From positions 3,100,001-3,164,000 of the forward strand of contig NZ_CP141606.1 in NCBI RefSeq assembly GCF_035593345.1: DNA of 64,000 nt, read 5' to 3'. This stretch comes from Lelliottia sp. JS-SCA-14 (GTDB lineage Bacteria; Pseudomonadota; Gammaproteobacteria; Enterobacterales; Enterobacteriaceae). This document shows, one piece after another, positions 10,916 through 20,962 of the stretch. The notes under the pieces were generated by a model. The model saw nothing but the letters and a program-made list of their open reading frames with translations, was not told the DNA's origin and did no database searches. The first letter of the stretch is position 1. The number at the start of each line of letters is the position of its first letter. Both the position numbers and the translations under genes were made by a program.

Positions 10916-11403
10916 TTGATGACCTTCACACGGGCTTTTTCACCGACCACCAGGGCGTTATCCGGGATGCTGTCCAGCACCACGCTGCCCGCGCCGATAG
11001 TGACGTTATTGCCGACGGTAATATCGCCAATCATCACCACGTTCGCGCCCAGCTCGACGTTGTTGCCAATCACCGGGCAGGCCAAACTTTCCGGGCCGCG
11101 GTTGCCGATGGTGACGCCGTGGCGAATAGTGAAATCGTCACCCGCGACGACGAATTTATTGATAACGATGGCGTAGCCGTGGTGAATGGTGAAGCGGCGT
11201 CCGATGGTCGCCGCCGCCTGGATTTCGTAGCCAAACAGGCACTCGGTGATGATGCGGTACAGCACCAGAACCGGTGCCGCCCAGAGATTATTGAGCACAT
11301 TTTTTTTGCGCCAGACGGAGCAGAAATGCGCGACCCGGTAGGCCAGAACCATGCAGCACGGGCGCAGGCTCCATCTGTTCGCGCGGCAATCTTCCAGAAT
11401 CAT
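10912..11403 (-). CDS. wcaB: Colanic acid acetyltransferase WcaB
   Basis: A 163-residue hexapeptide-repeat acetyltransferase, closest in type to serine O-acetyltransferases. It has an N-terminal helical part (LRPCCMVLAYRVAHF) and a beta-helix with turns such as IGRRFTIHHGYAI, AGDDFTIRHGVTI and VGNNVTIGAGSVV. It is expected to O-acetylate a fucose in the repeat unit. The start codon shares one base with the wcaA stop (TAATG) and the stop overlaps wcaC by 4 nt. Confidence 0.95.
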   Translation of the reverse strand: MILEDCRANRWSLRPCCMVLAYRVAHFCSVWRKKNVLNNLWAAPVLVLYRIITECLFGYEIQAAATIGRRFTIHHGYAIVINKFVVAGDDFTIRHGVTIGNRGPESLACPVIGNNVELGANVVMIGDITVGNNVTIGAGSVVLDSIPDNALVVGEKARVKVIK

Positions 11404-12245
11404 TATTTCCCCCGAAGCCCGTCGGCCAGACGCTTGGTGTTGCGCACGGAAAAGAGCGTCAGCAGCGTGCGCCAGTTCATGCGCTTATTGCGGATCTGAT
11501 ACAGGGTAAACAGCTGATACTTCCGGCTGGCGCGGTCGAATTTGTCTTTGTGCTTGCGGTAAAAGTGGAAGTAGCCGGAGAATTTTTTCGGCGACGAGGT
11601 GATCTGCATTTCGCCGTGATTGATGTGCAGGATCTGCGTGGCGTCATCCACTTTCCACGGCTCGCCATACTCCATCACCATGCGCAAAAAAATGTCGTAG
11701 TCCTGCGCCGCTTTCAGCTCCGTATCGAACAGGCACTCTTTGAAGCGCCACGCCCAGGTAAAGACCTGGTTGCCGATGATGTTGCGCTTGAAAAACAGAC
11801 GGCGCGAGTACGGCGATTTCGGGTACAGCGGCAGGCTGGCCGGTTGCGAATAGACCTCGCCCTGGCAGACGTAGTCGTTGGCGTACAGAAACGCGTGGGT
11901 CACCAGCTGCTGTTTGTGTGACAGGAAGATCGACAGACGGTTGGGCGTCCATTCATCATCGTCATCAATGCCGGTAAGAAACTCCCCTTTGGCCTGCAAA
12001 ATCGCCTGATTGCGCACCGCACAGGCCCCGGAATTTATGGCGTTATGGGTGTACATCACGCGCGGGTCATTCAGCTCGGTAACGAATTTTTGCAGCTGCT
12101 CGTAAGAGGAGGAGCAGTCGTCGACGATGATCAATTCCCAGTGGTCGTAGTCCTGACGTAAAACCGATTTAATCGCGCGGATCGCCAGCTGCTGGCGATT
12201 CCAGGTCGGCATATAGATGGAGATCAAAGGGCGTGGTGTTGTCAT
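11403..12245 (-). CDS. wcaA: Colanic acid glycosyltransferase WcaA (GT2 family)
   Basis: A 280-residue family 2 glycosyltransferase. Motifs are ISIYMPTWNRQQLAIRAI at the N-terminus, IIVDDCSS for the first aspartate pair, and GIDDDDEW for the metal-binding DXD. The start at 12245 (MTTPRPLISIYMP) aligns with E. coli; the upstream in-frame ATG at 12275 lies in the dispersed repeat and is rejected. A 138-bp gap holding that repeat separates it from wzc. It is part of the repeat-unit assembly set. Confidence 0.94.
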   Translation of the reverse strand: MTTPRPLISIYMPTWNRQQLAIRAIKSVLRQDYDHWELIIVDDCSSSYEQLQKFVTELNDPRVMYTHNAINSGACAVRNQAILQAKGEFLTGIDDDDEWTPNRLSIFLSHKQQLVTHAFLYANDYVCQGEVYSQPASLPLYPKSPYSRRLFFKRNIIGNQVFTWAWRFKECLFDTELKAAQDYDIFLRMVMEYGEPWKVDDATQILHINHGEMQITSSPKKFSGYFHFYRKHKDKFDRASRKYQLFTLYQIRNKRMNWRTLLTLFSVRNTKRLADGLRGK

Positions 12246-12274
12246 TTTATTCCCCGGATGGCTTGTTGCCCTCA

Positions 12275-12369
12275 CCCCTCACCCCGGCCCTCTCCCCAAA
12301 GGGGCGAGGGGGAAAAGACGGCTCCGTGCGGTCCCCTCTCCCCTGTGGGGAGAGGGTTAGGGTGAGGGG
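12275..12369. repeat. Dispersed 95-bp palindromic repeat, copy B
   Basis: The intergenic palindrome runs from CCCCTCACCCCGGCCC to GGTTAGGGTGAGGGG between wzc and wcaA. Its outer arms CCCCTCACCC and GGGTGAGGGG are exact inverted repeats. It differs from copy C at 53933 by a single base (G versus A in the CCCCTRTGGGG segment). Being inside the wza-wcaM transcription unit, it could form a hairpin that limits readthrough or RNA decay. Confidence 0.88.
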
Positions 12370-12383
12370 TCAGTGGTTTAAGG

Positions 12384-14546
12384 TTATTTACTGTCAGACT
12401 TATATTCGTACTCGTAATACCCGTAATCCTGGTATCCGGTCGCGCGGCGGAAGATGGAGTTCAGAATCACCCCTTTCACCTCGATGCCGTTCTGCTCGAA
12501 GCGGCTCAGGCTGGTTTCCACCTCTTTCAGGGTGTTCACCGCGTAGCGCGCCACCATCAGGGTGGTCCCGGCGTGGCGACCGACAATCGCGGCATCTGTC
12601 ACAGCCAGAATTGGCGGGGTATCGATCAGCACCAGGTCGTAGTGTTCGCTCGCCCATTTCACCAGCTGAGTGAAACGCTCGCTCATCAGCAGTTCAGATG
12701 GGTTCGGCGGCACCTGACCGCGCGGGACGAGGTCGAAGTTGGTGATCGACGTCGGCTTGGCGCTCTGGCTGATCTCCCCTTTCCCGAGCAAGATTTCCGA
12801 CAGGCCGTTGACGTTGTTGGTGCCAAGCAGCTCGTGGGTGTAGCCCTTACGCATATCGCAGTCGATCAGCAGCACGCGCTTGTTGGTCTGGCTGATCACC
12901 GCTGCGAGGTTGGCACAGACGAAGGTTTTCCCGATTGACGGGCTGACCCCGGTAAGCATCAGGACGTTGTTTTTCGCCTGCATCATGGCGAAGTGCAGGC
13001 TGGTACGCAGGCTGCGCACCGCTTCAATCGCCAGATCCGTTGGGTTACCCACCGCCAGTAGCTGGCTCTGTTTGTAGCGCTTAATTCCTTTGACCGTTTT
13101 GACGCTATCGCGCGATTTCTGCCATTCCGACAGCGGGATACTGGCGTACACGCTGATGCCGTTCTCTTCCAGCACCTGCGGGCTTTCGATACCGCGGTTG
13201 AACAGGGAGCGCAGCAGCACGCCAACGATGGAGAGCATCAGGCCGAGAATAATGCTGCCGAGAATAATCAGCGCTTTCTTCGGCTTCAGCACGCCGGGCT
13301 GAGTGATGGCCGGGTCAACGATACGCACGTCGCCGACGGTACTGGCTTCGGTGATTTTCAGCTCCTGCTGCTTGTTCAGCAGCTGCATATACACCTGCTG
13401 GCCGGACTCCACATCGCGCGTCAGACGCACAATTTCCTGCTGAGTTTTCGGCATCGCCGTCACGCGGTTGTTGAGTTTGGATTTCTCATCTTCCAGCGCC
13501 TGGCGTTTTTCCAGCAGCGTGCGGTACGCCGGGTGACGTTTGGTGTAGAGCTTGGAAATTTCCGCTTCTTTAAAGGTCAGTTCGTTCAGCTGCGCGTCGA
13601 TGTTGACCATTGAGTCGAGCACCGATTTGGCCTCCAGCGGCAGATCGACGGAGTCTTTCTGCTGGCGATAGGCGTTAAGCTTGTTTTCCGCATCGTCCAG
13701 TCGGGTGCGCACTTCCGGCAGCTGTCTGGCGAGGAACGCGAGGCTTTTCGCCGCCTCTTCCGATTTACGCTCCACGTTCTGCTCAAGGTAGTTGCGGGTG
13801 ATGCTGTTCAGAACGTTGCGGATCATCTCCTTATCTTCACCGGTAAAGCTCAGGCTCAGCACACCCGTGTCTTTGCCGTTCTCGGTGACAGTCAGGTTGT
13901 TTTGCAGGTTGTTGATCATCCCGAGCGTCGAGAATTTGCTGACGGTAAACTCCCCGCCGTCCGCCGCCTGAATGGCGCTGACCATCATGCTGACGCCGTT
14001 TTTGGAAAGCATCTGCCCCACTTCACCGCGGGCGCTAAAACCGGCATCGCTTTTCAGTTCGTACTGCTTAGGGTTAAGCACGGTCAGAGTGAAAACCTGA
14101 TCCGCCGTGCCTTTTGGCAGGGTAAAGCTGGTGACTTTGACGGTGTCGTTTTGACGGCCCATCAGACGGTCCCAGCCCGCGCCAAACACCGGGAAGGTGT
14201 TTTTGGTGACGGCGATGTCGAGATCGAGATCGTCCACGGTTTTCCCGAGCACCATGCGCGACTGGATCAGCTGGATTTCCGCATCGGACGCCGGGGGCTT
14301 ATTCGCCAGCGCCGAGCCGATGTCCTGCACCAGTGAATTGCCGGAGTTCTGCTCGATTTGCACCAGCGCATCGGCGCTATAGATAGGCGTGGCGAACAGG
14401 GTGTAGATCACCGCGGCGAGAGCAAAAACCGCCGTAATGCCCAGCACCCACCAGCGCGCCTCGACAATCGTCCCGACCAGACGACCAATATCAATTTCAT
14501 CACTGCCCGAGATCGGGGCGGCAGAAGGTTTTGTTTTTTCTGTCAT
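12384..14546 (-). CDS. wzc: Tyrosine-protein kinase Wzc
   Basis: A 720-residue bacterial tyrosine (BY) kinase and polysaccharide co-polymerase of the inner membrane. It has a Wzz domain near residues 18-110, two membrane segments (about 32-52 and 425-447) flanking a large periplasmic part, and a cytoplasmic kinase domain. The kinase motifs are Walker A GVSPSIGKT, Walker A' LLIDCDMRKG and Walker B LVLIDTPP. The C-terminal tail carries a cluster of six tyrosines (YQDYGYYEYEY) for autophosphorylation. Start 14546 matches E. coli; the longer frame from 14582 overlaps wzb. Cycling with the phosphatase Wzb drives high-molecular-weight colanic acid export. Confidence 0.97.
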   Translation of the reverse strand: MTEKTKPSAAPISGSDEIDIGRLVGTIVEARWWVLGITAVFALAAVIYTLFATPIYSADALVQIEQNSGNSLVQDIGSALANKPPASDAEIQLIQSRMVLGKTVDDLDLDIAVTKNTFPVFGAGWDRLMGRQNDTVKVTSFTLPKGTADQVFTLTVLNPKQYELKSDAGFSARGEVGQMLSKNGVSMMVSAIQAADGGEFTVSKFSTLGMINNLQNNLTVTENGKDTGVLSLSFTGEDKEMIRNVLNSITRNYLEQNVERKSEEAAKSLAFLARQLPEVRTRLDDAENKLNAYRQQKDSVDLPLEAKSVLDSMVNIDAQLNELTFKEAEISKLYTKRHPAYRTLLEKRQALEDEKSKLNNRVTAMPKTQQEIVRLTRDVESGQQVYMQLLNKQQELKITEASTVGDVRIVDPAITQPGVLKPKKALIILGSIILGLMLSIVGVLLRSLFNRGIESPQVLEENGISVYASIPLSEWQKSRDSVKTVKGIKRYKQSQLLAVGNPTDLAIEAVRSLRTSLHFAMMQAKNNVLMLTGVSPSIGKTFVCANLAAVISQTNKRVLLIDCDMRKGYTHELLGTNNVNGLSEILLGKGEISQSAKPTSITNFDLVPRGQVPPNPSELLMSERFTQLVKWASEHYDLVLIDTPPILAVTDAAIVGRHAGTTLMVARYAVNTLKEVETSLSRFEQNGIEVKGVILNSIFRRATGYQDYGYYEYEYKSDSK

Positions 14547-14548
14547 TG

Positions 14549-14992
14549 TTATCCCTGCTGAACTTTCAGTGCCTGCGCCCACTGTTGGGCAGACTGGTCT
14601 AGTAAGGTATAAACCGCCTCAAATGCCTCACGGCTCTTGCGATACGGATCGGGAATTTCACGTTCGCTGTCCCAGTGACCAAACAGCATCACTTTCCCGC
14701 GCATCTCCGGTGCGATTTCGCACAGCGCGTTGATGTGACGTTTTTCCATCGCCAGGATCAGGTCGTATTCCCGGCACATCCGGCCAGAGACCTGGCGGGC
14801 AAAATGCCCGGCCAGAGAGAGGTTGTGCTCCTTTGCCACGCTCGTTGCGCGCTCATCCGCCCCTTTACCCACCAGCGCTCCCAGCCCTGCGGAGTCAACG
14901 ATAAGGTCGGGCTGATACGCTCTCAGCAACCGTTCAGCCGTGGGGGAACGGCAAATGTTCCCCACGCACACCACCAGAATTTTGTTAAACAT
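14549..14992 (-). CDS. wzb: Low-molecular-weight protein tyrosine phosphatase Wzb
   Basis: A 147-residue cytoplasmic phosphatase that dephosphorylates Wzc. The P-loop CVGNICRSP contains the C(X)5R catalytic signature with Cys9 as nucleophile and Arg15. The general acid aspartate is in the DPYRKS motif near residue 115. It lies 6 bp after wza and 2 bp before wzc, the standard wza-wzb-wzc order. Confidence 0.97.
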   Translation of the reverse strand: MFNKILVVCVGNICRSPTAERLLRAYQPDLIVDSAGLGALVGKGADERATSVAKEHNLSLAGHFARQVSGRMCREYDLILAMEKRHINALCEIAPEMRGKVMLFGHWDSEREIPDPYRKSREAFEAVYTLLDQSAQQWAQALKVQQG

Positions 14993-14998
14993 CGCGGG

Positions 14999-16138
14999 TT
15001 ACCAGGTATGAATGTCGCGCGCCGTGTCCGTCATGTAGCGAACGCCACTGATGGTTGGCAGCAACTGGTTGATCAGACGGTTCCAGCGTGTGACTGGGGC
15101 GGTAGTGACGTAGACCACATCGTATGGCTGGAGACGGAACTCGGTCGCCATGACCAGAGAGGTCGCATCGGACATATCCAGCTGGTAGATATTGGCGATC
15201 TTGCCTTTCGCGCTGCCCTCGCCTTTCAGCGGACGGATCACGAAGATGCCGCTGGCGTTCGACGCCGTCAGGTCCAGACCTTCCGCATTGCCCAGCGCTT
15301 CGGTCAGGGTCATGCCGCTGAAGTCCATCTTGAGCGTGCTCTGTTTTTTCACTTCGCCCATCACGAACACTTTCAGATCGTCATTGCGTGGGACAAACAG
15401 AATGTCGCCCGGATAGAGCAGACGGTTCTGGCTCAAATCACCGTTCTGCATCAGCGCCTGGAGCGAGATGCGTTCCTCTTTACCGTTGTGCGTCAGCACC
15501 ACGTTGCGCCAGTCGGCCGCGTCCGTTAAGCCGCCCGCGGTGTTGATGGCGTCGAGAATGGTCAGCGGCACGTTGGTGATCGCCTGCTGGCCCGACTTAT
15601 TCACCTGGCCGGAGACGTAGGCTTTCTGCGAGCGGAATGCGGCGATATTAACGTCCACCTGCGGATCAGCGATGTACTGCGCTAAGCGGCCGGTAATATC
15701 ACTACGAATTTCTGCGAGGGTTTTGCCCACCACGTGGACTTTGCCGATGTAGGGATAGAACATGGTGCCATCGGGCTGCACCCAGTTACCGGTGTCGCTG
15801 GAGCTACGATATTGCCCGGCAGGCGTGGTGAGTTCCGGGTGATCCCAGACGGTGACGCTGACGACGTCGCCCGGCCCCACGCGGTATTCATAGGAGGCAA
15901 TCTCCTGGTCCAGAGACATATTCGGCTGCGCCACATTCGGGCGCGGACGTAATTGCTCGACGATGCGCGGCGTTAATGGGTAAACATTCACCATTTTGTC
16001 GAGATCAAAATCAGCATCCTGTTGCTTGATCACATCCTTGCCCATTGTCGACATATTGCTGCCGGGAAAGACCGTACAACCACTCATCAAGGTCACAGAC
16101 ACCAATAATGGCATCAATTTCATTTTGGATTTCATCAT
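14999..16138 (-). CDS. wza: Outer-membrane polysaccharide exporter Wza
   Basis: A 379-residue lipoprotein forming the octameric outer-membrane translocon for colanic acid. The signal peptide ends in the lipobox LMSGC with Cys21 as lipidation site. The polysaccharide export (PES) domain begins near [19 protein letters not shown], and SLBB-type segments follow ([15 protein letters not shown] and [11 protein letters not shown]). The C-terminal amphipathic helix ([11 protein letters not shown]) would form the alpha-helical barrel. First gene of the operon, with a long regulated leader upstream. Confidence 0.97.
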   Translation of the reverse strand: MMKSKMKLMPLLVSVTLMSGCTVFPGSNMSTMGKDVIKQQDADFDLDKMVNVYPLTPRIVEQLRPRPNVAQPNMSLDQEIASYEYRVGPGDVVSVTVWDHPELTTPAGQYRSSSDTGNWVQPDGTMFYPYIGKVHVVGKTLAEIRSDITGRLAQYIADPQVDVNIAAFRSQKAYVSGQVNKSGQQAITNVPLTILDAINTAGGLTDAADWRNVVLTHNGKEERISLQALMQNGDLSQNRLLYPGDILFVPRNDDLKVFVMGEVKKQSTLKMDFSGMTLTEALGNAEGLDLTASNASGIFVIRPLKGEGSAKGKIANIYQLDMSDATSLVMATEFRLQPYDVVYVTTAPVTRWNRLINQLLPTISGVRYMTDTARDIHTW

Positions 16139-16311
16139 TGATTATTTATCACTTTGGCAGAGTAATTATCCTGTGCAATTTAAATAAACGCGGATTGTTT
16201 GGACAATCAGAATGCAGTTAATAAAAAAGAAATATAACTGGCATCAGTCCTAAAAAACGCTTATTCATCCATTGGCTATTGACAGAATAATCGAGGCTGA
16301 TTCACACGCTT

Positions 16312-16350
16312 TCAGGCACGCTACCGCCCTTGGCTTTCAGTTACCAATCC
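16312..16350 (-). promoter_or_regulatory. JUMPstart element with ops site
   Basis: Read on the minus strand this is GGATTGGTAACTGAAAGCCA followed directly by AGGGCGGTAGCGTGCC. The ops core GGCGGTAGCGTG lies at 16317-16328. In E. coli this site in the wza leader recruits RfaH to paused RNA polymerase so that the long exopolysaccharide operon is transcribed to the end. The position in the leader, about 180 bp before the wza start codon, fits that role. rfaH itself is not in the window. Confidence 0.9.
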
Positions 16351-16563
16351 ACTGACGAAACAATGTGTTATGGATAGACACCCTCTTAGATAAGTCTTAT
16401 GGGATAAATATATCCGGCATTTTCAATGCCTGAGCGGTAATGAATGACCGCTCTTAAGACCGTCACATAAATAGCAGCAAGAAGATTTAACATTTGATGC
16501 CTGGAGAATTGTTGCAGCTAACCTAATAGCAGGCAAGGAGACAACCGTCCTAATATTGGTTTT

Positions 16564-16577
16564 TAAGAATAATATTA
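16564..16577. promoter_or_regulatory. Candidate RcsAB box upstream of wza
   Basis: TAAGAATAATATTA matches the RcsAB consensus TAAGAATATTCCTA at 11 of 14 positions and is nearly palindromic. It lies about 430 bp upstream of wza, beyond the JUMPstart. In E. coli an RcsAB box in the wza promoter region mediates Rcs phosphorelay induction of colanic acid. The match is imperfect and no transcription start could be fixed, so this is a candidate only. Confidence 0.5.
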
Positions 16578-16831
16578 AGCGCAAAGTTTTATGGTTTTAG
16601 GAATTTCTTTATATTGACAAATTAGGGAGTCAAAACACCGCATGCGATATTTCCTAAATATACCAGTAAACAGATAATTTAACTTTCATATAGAAATAAT
16701 AAGGTTATTCGCCAGCGATATTTCCCTGTCGCTCATTAAGAGAAATCTCAAGCGGCCATTGCAATTTTCGTCCGCTTTATCCATGATCGAAGTGTGACAA
16801 ATGTCATATCTTCAGAGGTACTGCTATTACT

Positions 16832-18415
16832 ATGGAATGGATTGCCGATCCATCAATCTGGGCCGGGCTGGTGACGCTGGTCGTCATCGAATTAGTCCTC
16901 GGCATTGATAACCTGGTCTTTATTGCCATCCTCGCCGAAAAACTGCCCCCGGCGCAGCGCGACCGCGCACGCGTAACCGGTTTGCTGCTGGCGATGGTGA
17001 TGCGTCTTTTACTGCTGGCCTCGATCTCCTGGCTGGTGACGCTGACCGCTCCCCTCTTCTCTTTCCACGATCTGAGCTTTAGCGCGCGGGATGTGATCAT
17101 GCTGTTCGGCGGGCTGTTCCTGCTGTTCAAAGCCACGGTGGAGCTGAACGAGCGGCTGGAGGGGAAAGACAGCGAGAACCCCACCCAGCGACGCGGCGCG
17201 AAGTTCTGGCCCGTCGTCGCGCAGATCGTGGTGCTGGACGCGGTCTTCTCGCTGGACTCGGTGATTACCGCCGTCGGGATGGTCGACCACCTGCCGGTGA
17301 TGATGGCAGCGGTGATCATTGCGATCACGCTAATGGTGATGGCGAGCAAAGCCCTGACGCGCTTTGTGAACAGCCATCCGACGATTGTGATTTTGTGTCT
17401 GAGCTTCCTGCTGATGATCGGCTTTAGCCTGGTTGCGGACGGCTTTGGCTTCCATATTCCGAAAGGCTATCTGTATGCGGCAATTGGTTTCTCGGTGATT
17501 ATTGAATCCCTGAACCAGCTGGCGATTTTCAACCGTCGCCGGTTCCTGTCTGCCAATCAGACTTTGCGCCAGCGCACAGCGGAAACCGTTCTGCGCCTGC
17601 TCAGCGGGAAAAAAGAGGACGCCGAGCTGGATGCGGAATCGGCATCACTGCTGGCCGACCACGACGACAGTCAGATCTTTAACCCGCAGGAGCGGCGGAT
17701 GATTGAGCGGGTGCTGAATCTTAACCAGCGCTCGGTGAGCAGCATCATGACCTCGCGTCACGATATCGAACATATCGACCTGAACTCGCCAGAAGCGCAG
17801 ATCCGCGCCCTGCTGGATAAAAACCAGCACACCCGCGTGGTGGTGACCGGCGGCGAAGAAGAGGAGGATTTGCTCGGCGTGGTGCACGTCATCGATCTGC
17901 TGCAGCAATCCCTGCGCGGTGAGCCGCTGGATTTACGCGCGCTGATCCGCCAGCCGCTGGTGTTCCCGGAAACCCTGCCGCTGCTCTCGGCGCTCGAACA
18001 GTTCCGCAATGCGCGCACCCACTTTGCGTTTGTGGTGGATGAGTTTGGTTCCGTGGAAGGGCTGGTGACGCTGAGTGACGTGATGGAGACCATCGCCGGT
18101 AACTTGCCGAACGAAGTGGACGAGATCGACGCCCGCCACGACATCCAGAAAAATGCCGATGGTTCCTGGACCGCCAACGGCCATATGCCGCTGGAAGATC
18201 TGGTGCAGTACGTTCCGCTGCCGCTGGATGAGAAGCGGGAATACCACACTATCGCCGGTTTGCTGATGGAATATTTACAGCGCATTCCACAGCCGGGCGA
18301 AGAGGTTCAGGTGGGGGATTATGTGCTGAAGACGTTGCAGGTGGAGAGTCATCGGGTGCAGAAGGTGCAGTTGATTCCGCTGCGCGGGGAGGATGATTTG
18401 GATTTTGAGGTTTGA
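16832..18415 (+). CDS. yegH: Inner-membrane TerC/CBS-domain protein YegH
   Basis: A 527-residue protein with an N-terminal TerC-type membrane domain of about seven helices (residues 1-235), which carries the acidic membrane motifs [11 protein letters not shown] and [12 protein letters not shown]. It continues with a CBS pair (about 300-420, with [16 protein letters not shown] and [14 protein letters not shown]) and a C-terminal CorC/HlyC transporter-associated domain (about 435-520). Family members are proposed metal-ion exporters, but the substrate of YegH is unknown. It is monocistronic, divergent from wza, and ends beside the inverted-repeat element. Confidence 0.94.
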   Translation: MEWIADPSIWAGLVTLVVIELVLGIDNLVFIAILAEKLPPAQRDRARVTGLLLAMVMRLLLLASISWLVTLTAPLFSFHDLSFSARDVIMLFGGLFLLFKATVELNERLEGKDSENPTQRRGAKFWPVVAQIVVLDAVFSLDSVITAVGMVDHLPVMMAAVIIAITLMVMASKALTRFVNSHPTIVILCLSFLLMIGFSLVADGFGFHIPKGYLYAAIGFSVIIESLNQLAIFNRRRFLSANQTLRQRTAETVLRLLSGKKEDAELDAESASLLADHDDSQIFNPQERRMIERVLNLNQRSVSSIMTSRHDIEHIDLNSPEAQIRALLDKNQHTRVVVTGGEEEEDLLGVVHVIDLLQQSLRGEPLDLRALIRQPLVFPETLPLLSALEQFRNARTHFAFVVDEFGSVEGLVTLSDVMETIAGNLPNEVDEIDARHDIQKNADGSWTANGHMPLEDLVQYVPLPLDEKREYHTIAGLLMEYLQRIPQPGEEVQVGDYVLKTLQVESHRVQKVQLIPLRGEDDLDFEV

Positions 18416-18446
18416 TCAATTGGTTCTCTGGTGAAATGGTGGAATC

Positions 18447-19069
18447 GTTCCGTTCACTAAGAGTCCTCTGCTTCCTGTCTGTTTCTCTGCGGTGAACGTG
18501 TTAAGGGGGCTGCCGCCGCCCCCTTAACAATCCCGGCTCCCGGCAAAGAAAATCGCCGCTTCGCGGTGCCCTCAGCTTATTCCTTGCGGCTTTCGGGTCG
18601 GGCGCGATCCTGCATCCATGCAGGTCGCACCCTCTCGGCGCATCCCTGCGCCTCGACCCGGCCTCCAGGAAACGCTTCGGCGATTTTCAGCCGGACTCAC
18701 GTTCCCTCAACCTTCTTAGTCGTCTGAATGTGGCACCGGTGTTGGTCCCCGCAGAAATCGGCGAACCGGAGGCCAGATGACAAGGGCTGGACGCCAGGGA
18801 TGGCGGCCAGAGGCGAAACGAGACAGGACAAAATTGCCGGGAGCAATTTTGAACAGCGCTTGCGCTGGCCCCGTAGGGGCAAGTCCCATGGATGGGACGA
18901 GTAATCACGAGTCGAGCCGACCGCAGGCAGATGGCCGGGAGGTGAGCGTAGTGCGAAGCACCGATTTCATGGCGGGGCGCGGGGATTGACAAGGGGGCCG
19001 CGCAGCCCCCTTGTCACGTTCACAGGTTAAGACGCCATTATATTCTGCTGAACATAAGGTGAACGGAAC
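18447..19069. other. Intergenic element bounded by nested inverted repeats
   Basis: An approximately 620-bp GC-rich stretch between yegH and asmA. Its outer ends are a perfect 11-bp inverted repeat, GTTCCGTTCAC at 18447-18457 and GTGAACGGAAC at 19059-19069. Just inside lies a second pair: GTGAACGTG leading into a perfect hairpin (GTTAAGGGGGC, loop 7, at 18500-18528), and the mirror hairpin (GACAAGGGGGC, loop 6, at 18988-19015) followed by CACGTTCAC. No ORF inside shows recognisable similarity. It could be a non-autonomous mobile element, a structured RNA or a repeat family; no clear target-site duplication was found. Confidence 0.6.
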
Positions 19070-19094
19070 AACCTCAGATGCTCAAAATATCAAA

Positions 19095-20939
19095 TCAAAG
19101 CTTATCCAACAGCTTCTTCACATCCTTACTGTTCTGCGAATCCTTATTCTTATCCGCCCACTCATTCAACCGGCGTTTCGCCTCATCCTGCAGATGCTTA
19201 CGCAGAATCTGGTCAACCTGCAGGCTGTAGTTCAGCTCCTGCCATTTGCCATAGACGTTCAGCGGAATCGCGGTCTCTTTCAGGAGTTCAACCAGCGGAC
19301 CTTCCCCTTCCCAGCCCGACACGACGCGGACGTTGAAGCGAGTATCGGTCGTCTCCTGGACCAGATCCATCGTCCCTTTGCCTGAGATGGCAAGCATCGA
19401 GGATTGCCCCTGCATATCGTCCAGCGTGAGCTGACCGTTATCCAGCGTCATATCGGTCGTGAAGCTGTCGAGGCGCGTCGCGCTGTCGTAGCTCTCTTTC
19501 GCTTTGATGTTGCTGCTTCGCTCCACGGCCTGCTGCACCAGCTGCTGGAAGTTGAGGCCTTCCATGCGGCTGTTGGCCAGGTCGACGTGCGCCTGGCCCT
19601 GCCAGCTGCGACGGAATGCGTCGGCATCAATCTTATCGCCGGAGAAATCGCCCGCCATGGTCAGGTTGCCGGTCAGGGCAATCGGGTAATTGAAGGCTTT
19701 CAGGATGGTGCCGATCTCGATGTTCTCAAGACGCGGCTGGAATTCGGCTTTCGCCATATCCTTGCGCACATCCAGCATGCCCGGCAGAGAAATATGCCCC
19801 GCGCCCATCTGGCCGCTCAGGTCGGAAATGACCAGCAGGCCGTTGTGGTTGAGCATCTGGCTGCTGACGTTGGTGAAATCGATTCCCCGCCAGCGCACCG
19901 TATTGGCTTTCAGCAGAACATCGGCGGTAAAGCTGCGCAGGCCGTTGTAGTCTGGCGCGTCGGCGCTGGTCGCGATAACCGGTCGCGTCTGTTTCGGCGG
20001 CGCGGACGGCTGGGACGTATCGCCCTCTTTCGCCGTGACCGGCTGCGGCAGCAGATTTTCCAGATTGAGTTTGTCGAACTGCAGATCAAACACCCACTTC
20101 GGCTGTTCGCTCAGAATGACGCTGGCGCGCCCTTTCAGGGTACTGTCATTGGCCTGCAGGTTGAGATTGTTCAGCTCCAGCTGCTTTTGCTCTTCATGCC
20201 ACAGGGCCTGAAGCGTGCCCTGCCCGGTGATCCCCTGAGTCGGGAGATCGGCGCCGGAGAACTGCCAGTTGAGCTGTTGAATATCGGCGGTGAGCTGATG
20301 CGGGTAGTCAGACGCATTGACATTGCCATTCAGCGACAAGGTCAAATCGCGCTGATTGCGATTAATGCGGCCTGAGAAATCGACCGTCGCCAGATGGTTT
20401 TCGTCCTGCTCCATCTTCAGATTGATGTTGCGCACGGTGACCTGATCGTCGTCCTCATGCTGGAACACCAGCACGCTGTCCGCGACTTTCAGACTGGCGA
20501 TATCAAACGACCAGCCAGCATCTTCCGGCACATCAGGAAGGGAGTTGGCGCGCGGCGCCACGGGTGCATCCGGCTTGCGAACGGCTTCGGTCTGCGGCGT
20601 CAGCTGAATCACCGCGCCTTTGAGCATCACCTGTCGCACCTGGAGCTGATGCGACAGCAGCGGCATCAAGGCCACGTCGAGGCGCATGTTGTCGGCGGCG
20701 ACCACCGGAGCCGTCGCGCCCGGCGCGGTTAGCGACATCCGACCGGAAAGAATGCTGAGCTGCGGCCAGACGTGCCAGCGCAGGGGTCCATCCAGCTTCA
20801 GTTCATACCCGCTTCGCACTTCGACCTGCCGCACCATGTAGGCGCGGAAATCATTAGGGTTAACCAGCAGAACCAACGCTGAAAGGCCAGCAACCAGCAC
20901 CACCAGCAAAATCATCAGCGTTGTCAGAACTCTTCTCAT
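19095..20939 (-). CDS. asmA: Outer-membrane assembly protein AsmA
   Basis: A 614-residue AsmA-family protein with one N-terminal membrane anchor (residues 6-27, LTTLMILLVVLVAGLSALVLLV). The remaining periplasmic part is a long beta-rich bridge domain. The family is now placed with the TamB/YhdP group of proteins implicated in phospholipid transport between membranes; asmA was first found through suppressors of outer-membrane assembly mutants. The lysine-rich C-terminus (DEAKRRLNEWADKNKDSQNS) matches E. coli. It follows dcd by 23 bp in the same direction. Confidence 0.95.
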   Translation of the reverse strand: MRRVLTTLMILLVVLVAGLSALVLLVNPNDFRAYMVRQVEVRSGYELKLDGPLRWHVWPQLSILSGRMSLTAPGATAPVVAADNMRLDVALMPLLSHQLQVRQVMLKGAVIQLTPQTEAVRKPDAPVAPRANSLPDVPEDAGWSFDIASLKVADSVLVFQHEDDDQVTVRNINLKMEQDENHLATVDFSGRINRNQRDLTLSLNGNVNASDYPHQLTADIQQLNWQFSGADLPTQGITGQGTLQALWHEEQKQLELNNLNLQANDSTLKGRASVILSEQPKWVFDLQFDKLNLENLLPQPVTAKEGDTSQPSAPPKQTRPVIATSADAPDYNGLRSFTADVLLKANTVRWRGIDFTNVSSQMLNHNGLLVISDLSGQMGAGHISLPGMLDVRKDMAKAEFQPRLENIEIGTILKAFNYPIALTGNLTMAGDFSGDKIDADAFRRSWQGQAHVDLANSRMEGLNFQQLVQQAVERSSNIKAKESYDSATRLDSFTTDMTLDNGQLTLDDMQGQSSMLAISGKGTMDLVQETTDTRFNVRVVSGWEGEGPLVELLKETAIPLNVYGKWQELNYSLQVDQILRKHLQDEAKRRLNEWADKNKDSQNSKDVKKLLDKL

Positions 20940-20962
20940 GGCATCCTCAGTGAAGCCTAAAA

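Larger units (their letters stand above)
16139..16831. other. Regulatory region between wza and yegH
   Basis: A 693-bp AT-rich non-coding stretch between two divergent genes. It holds the JUMPstart/ops element about 180 bp from wza and a candidate RcsAB box farther out, so the wza mRNA has a long untranslated leader. The distal end must also hold the yegH promoter. I found no convincing small gene in it. Confidence 0.8.

Noticed and set aside
18687..18992. Several 60- to 100-codon frames inside the inverted-repeat element
   Set aside because: Biased composition, both strands equally open and no ribosome-binding sites; the element is better described as non-coding.
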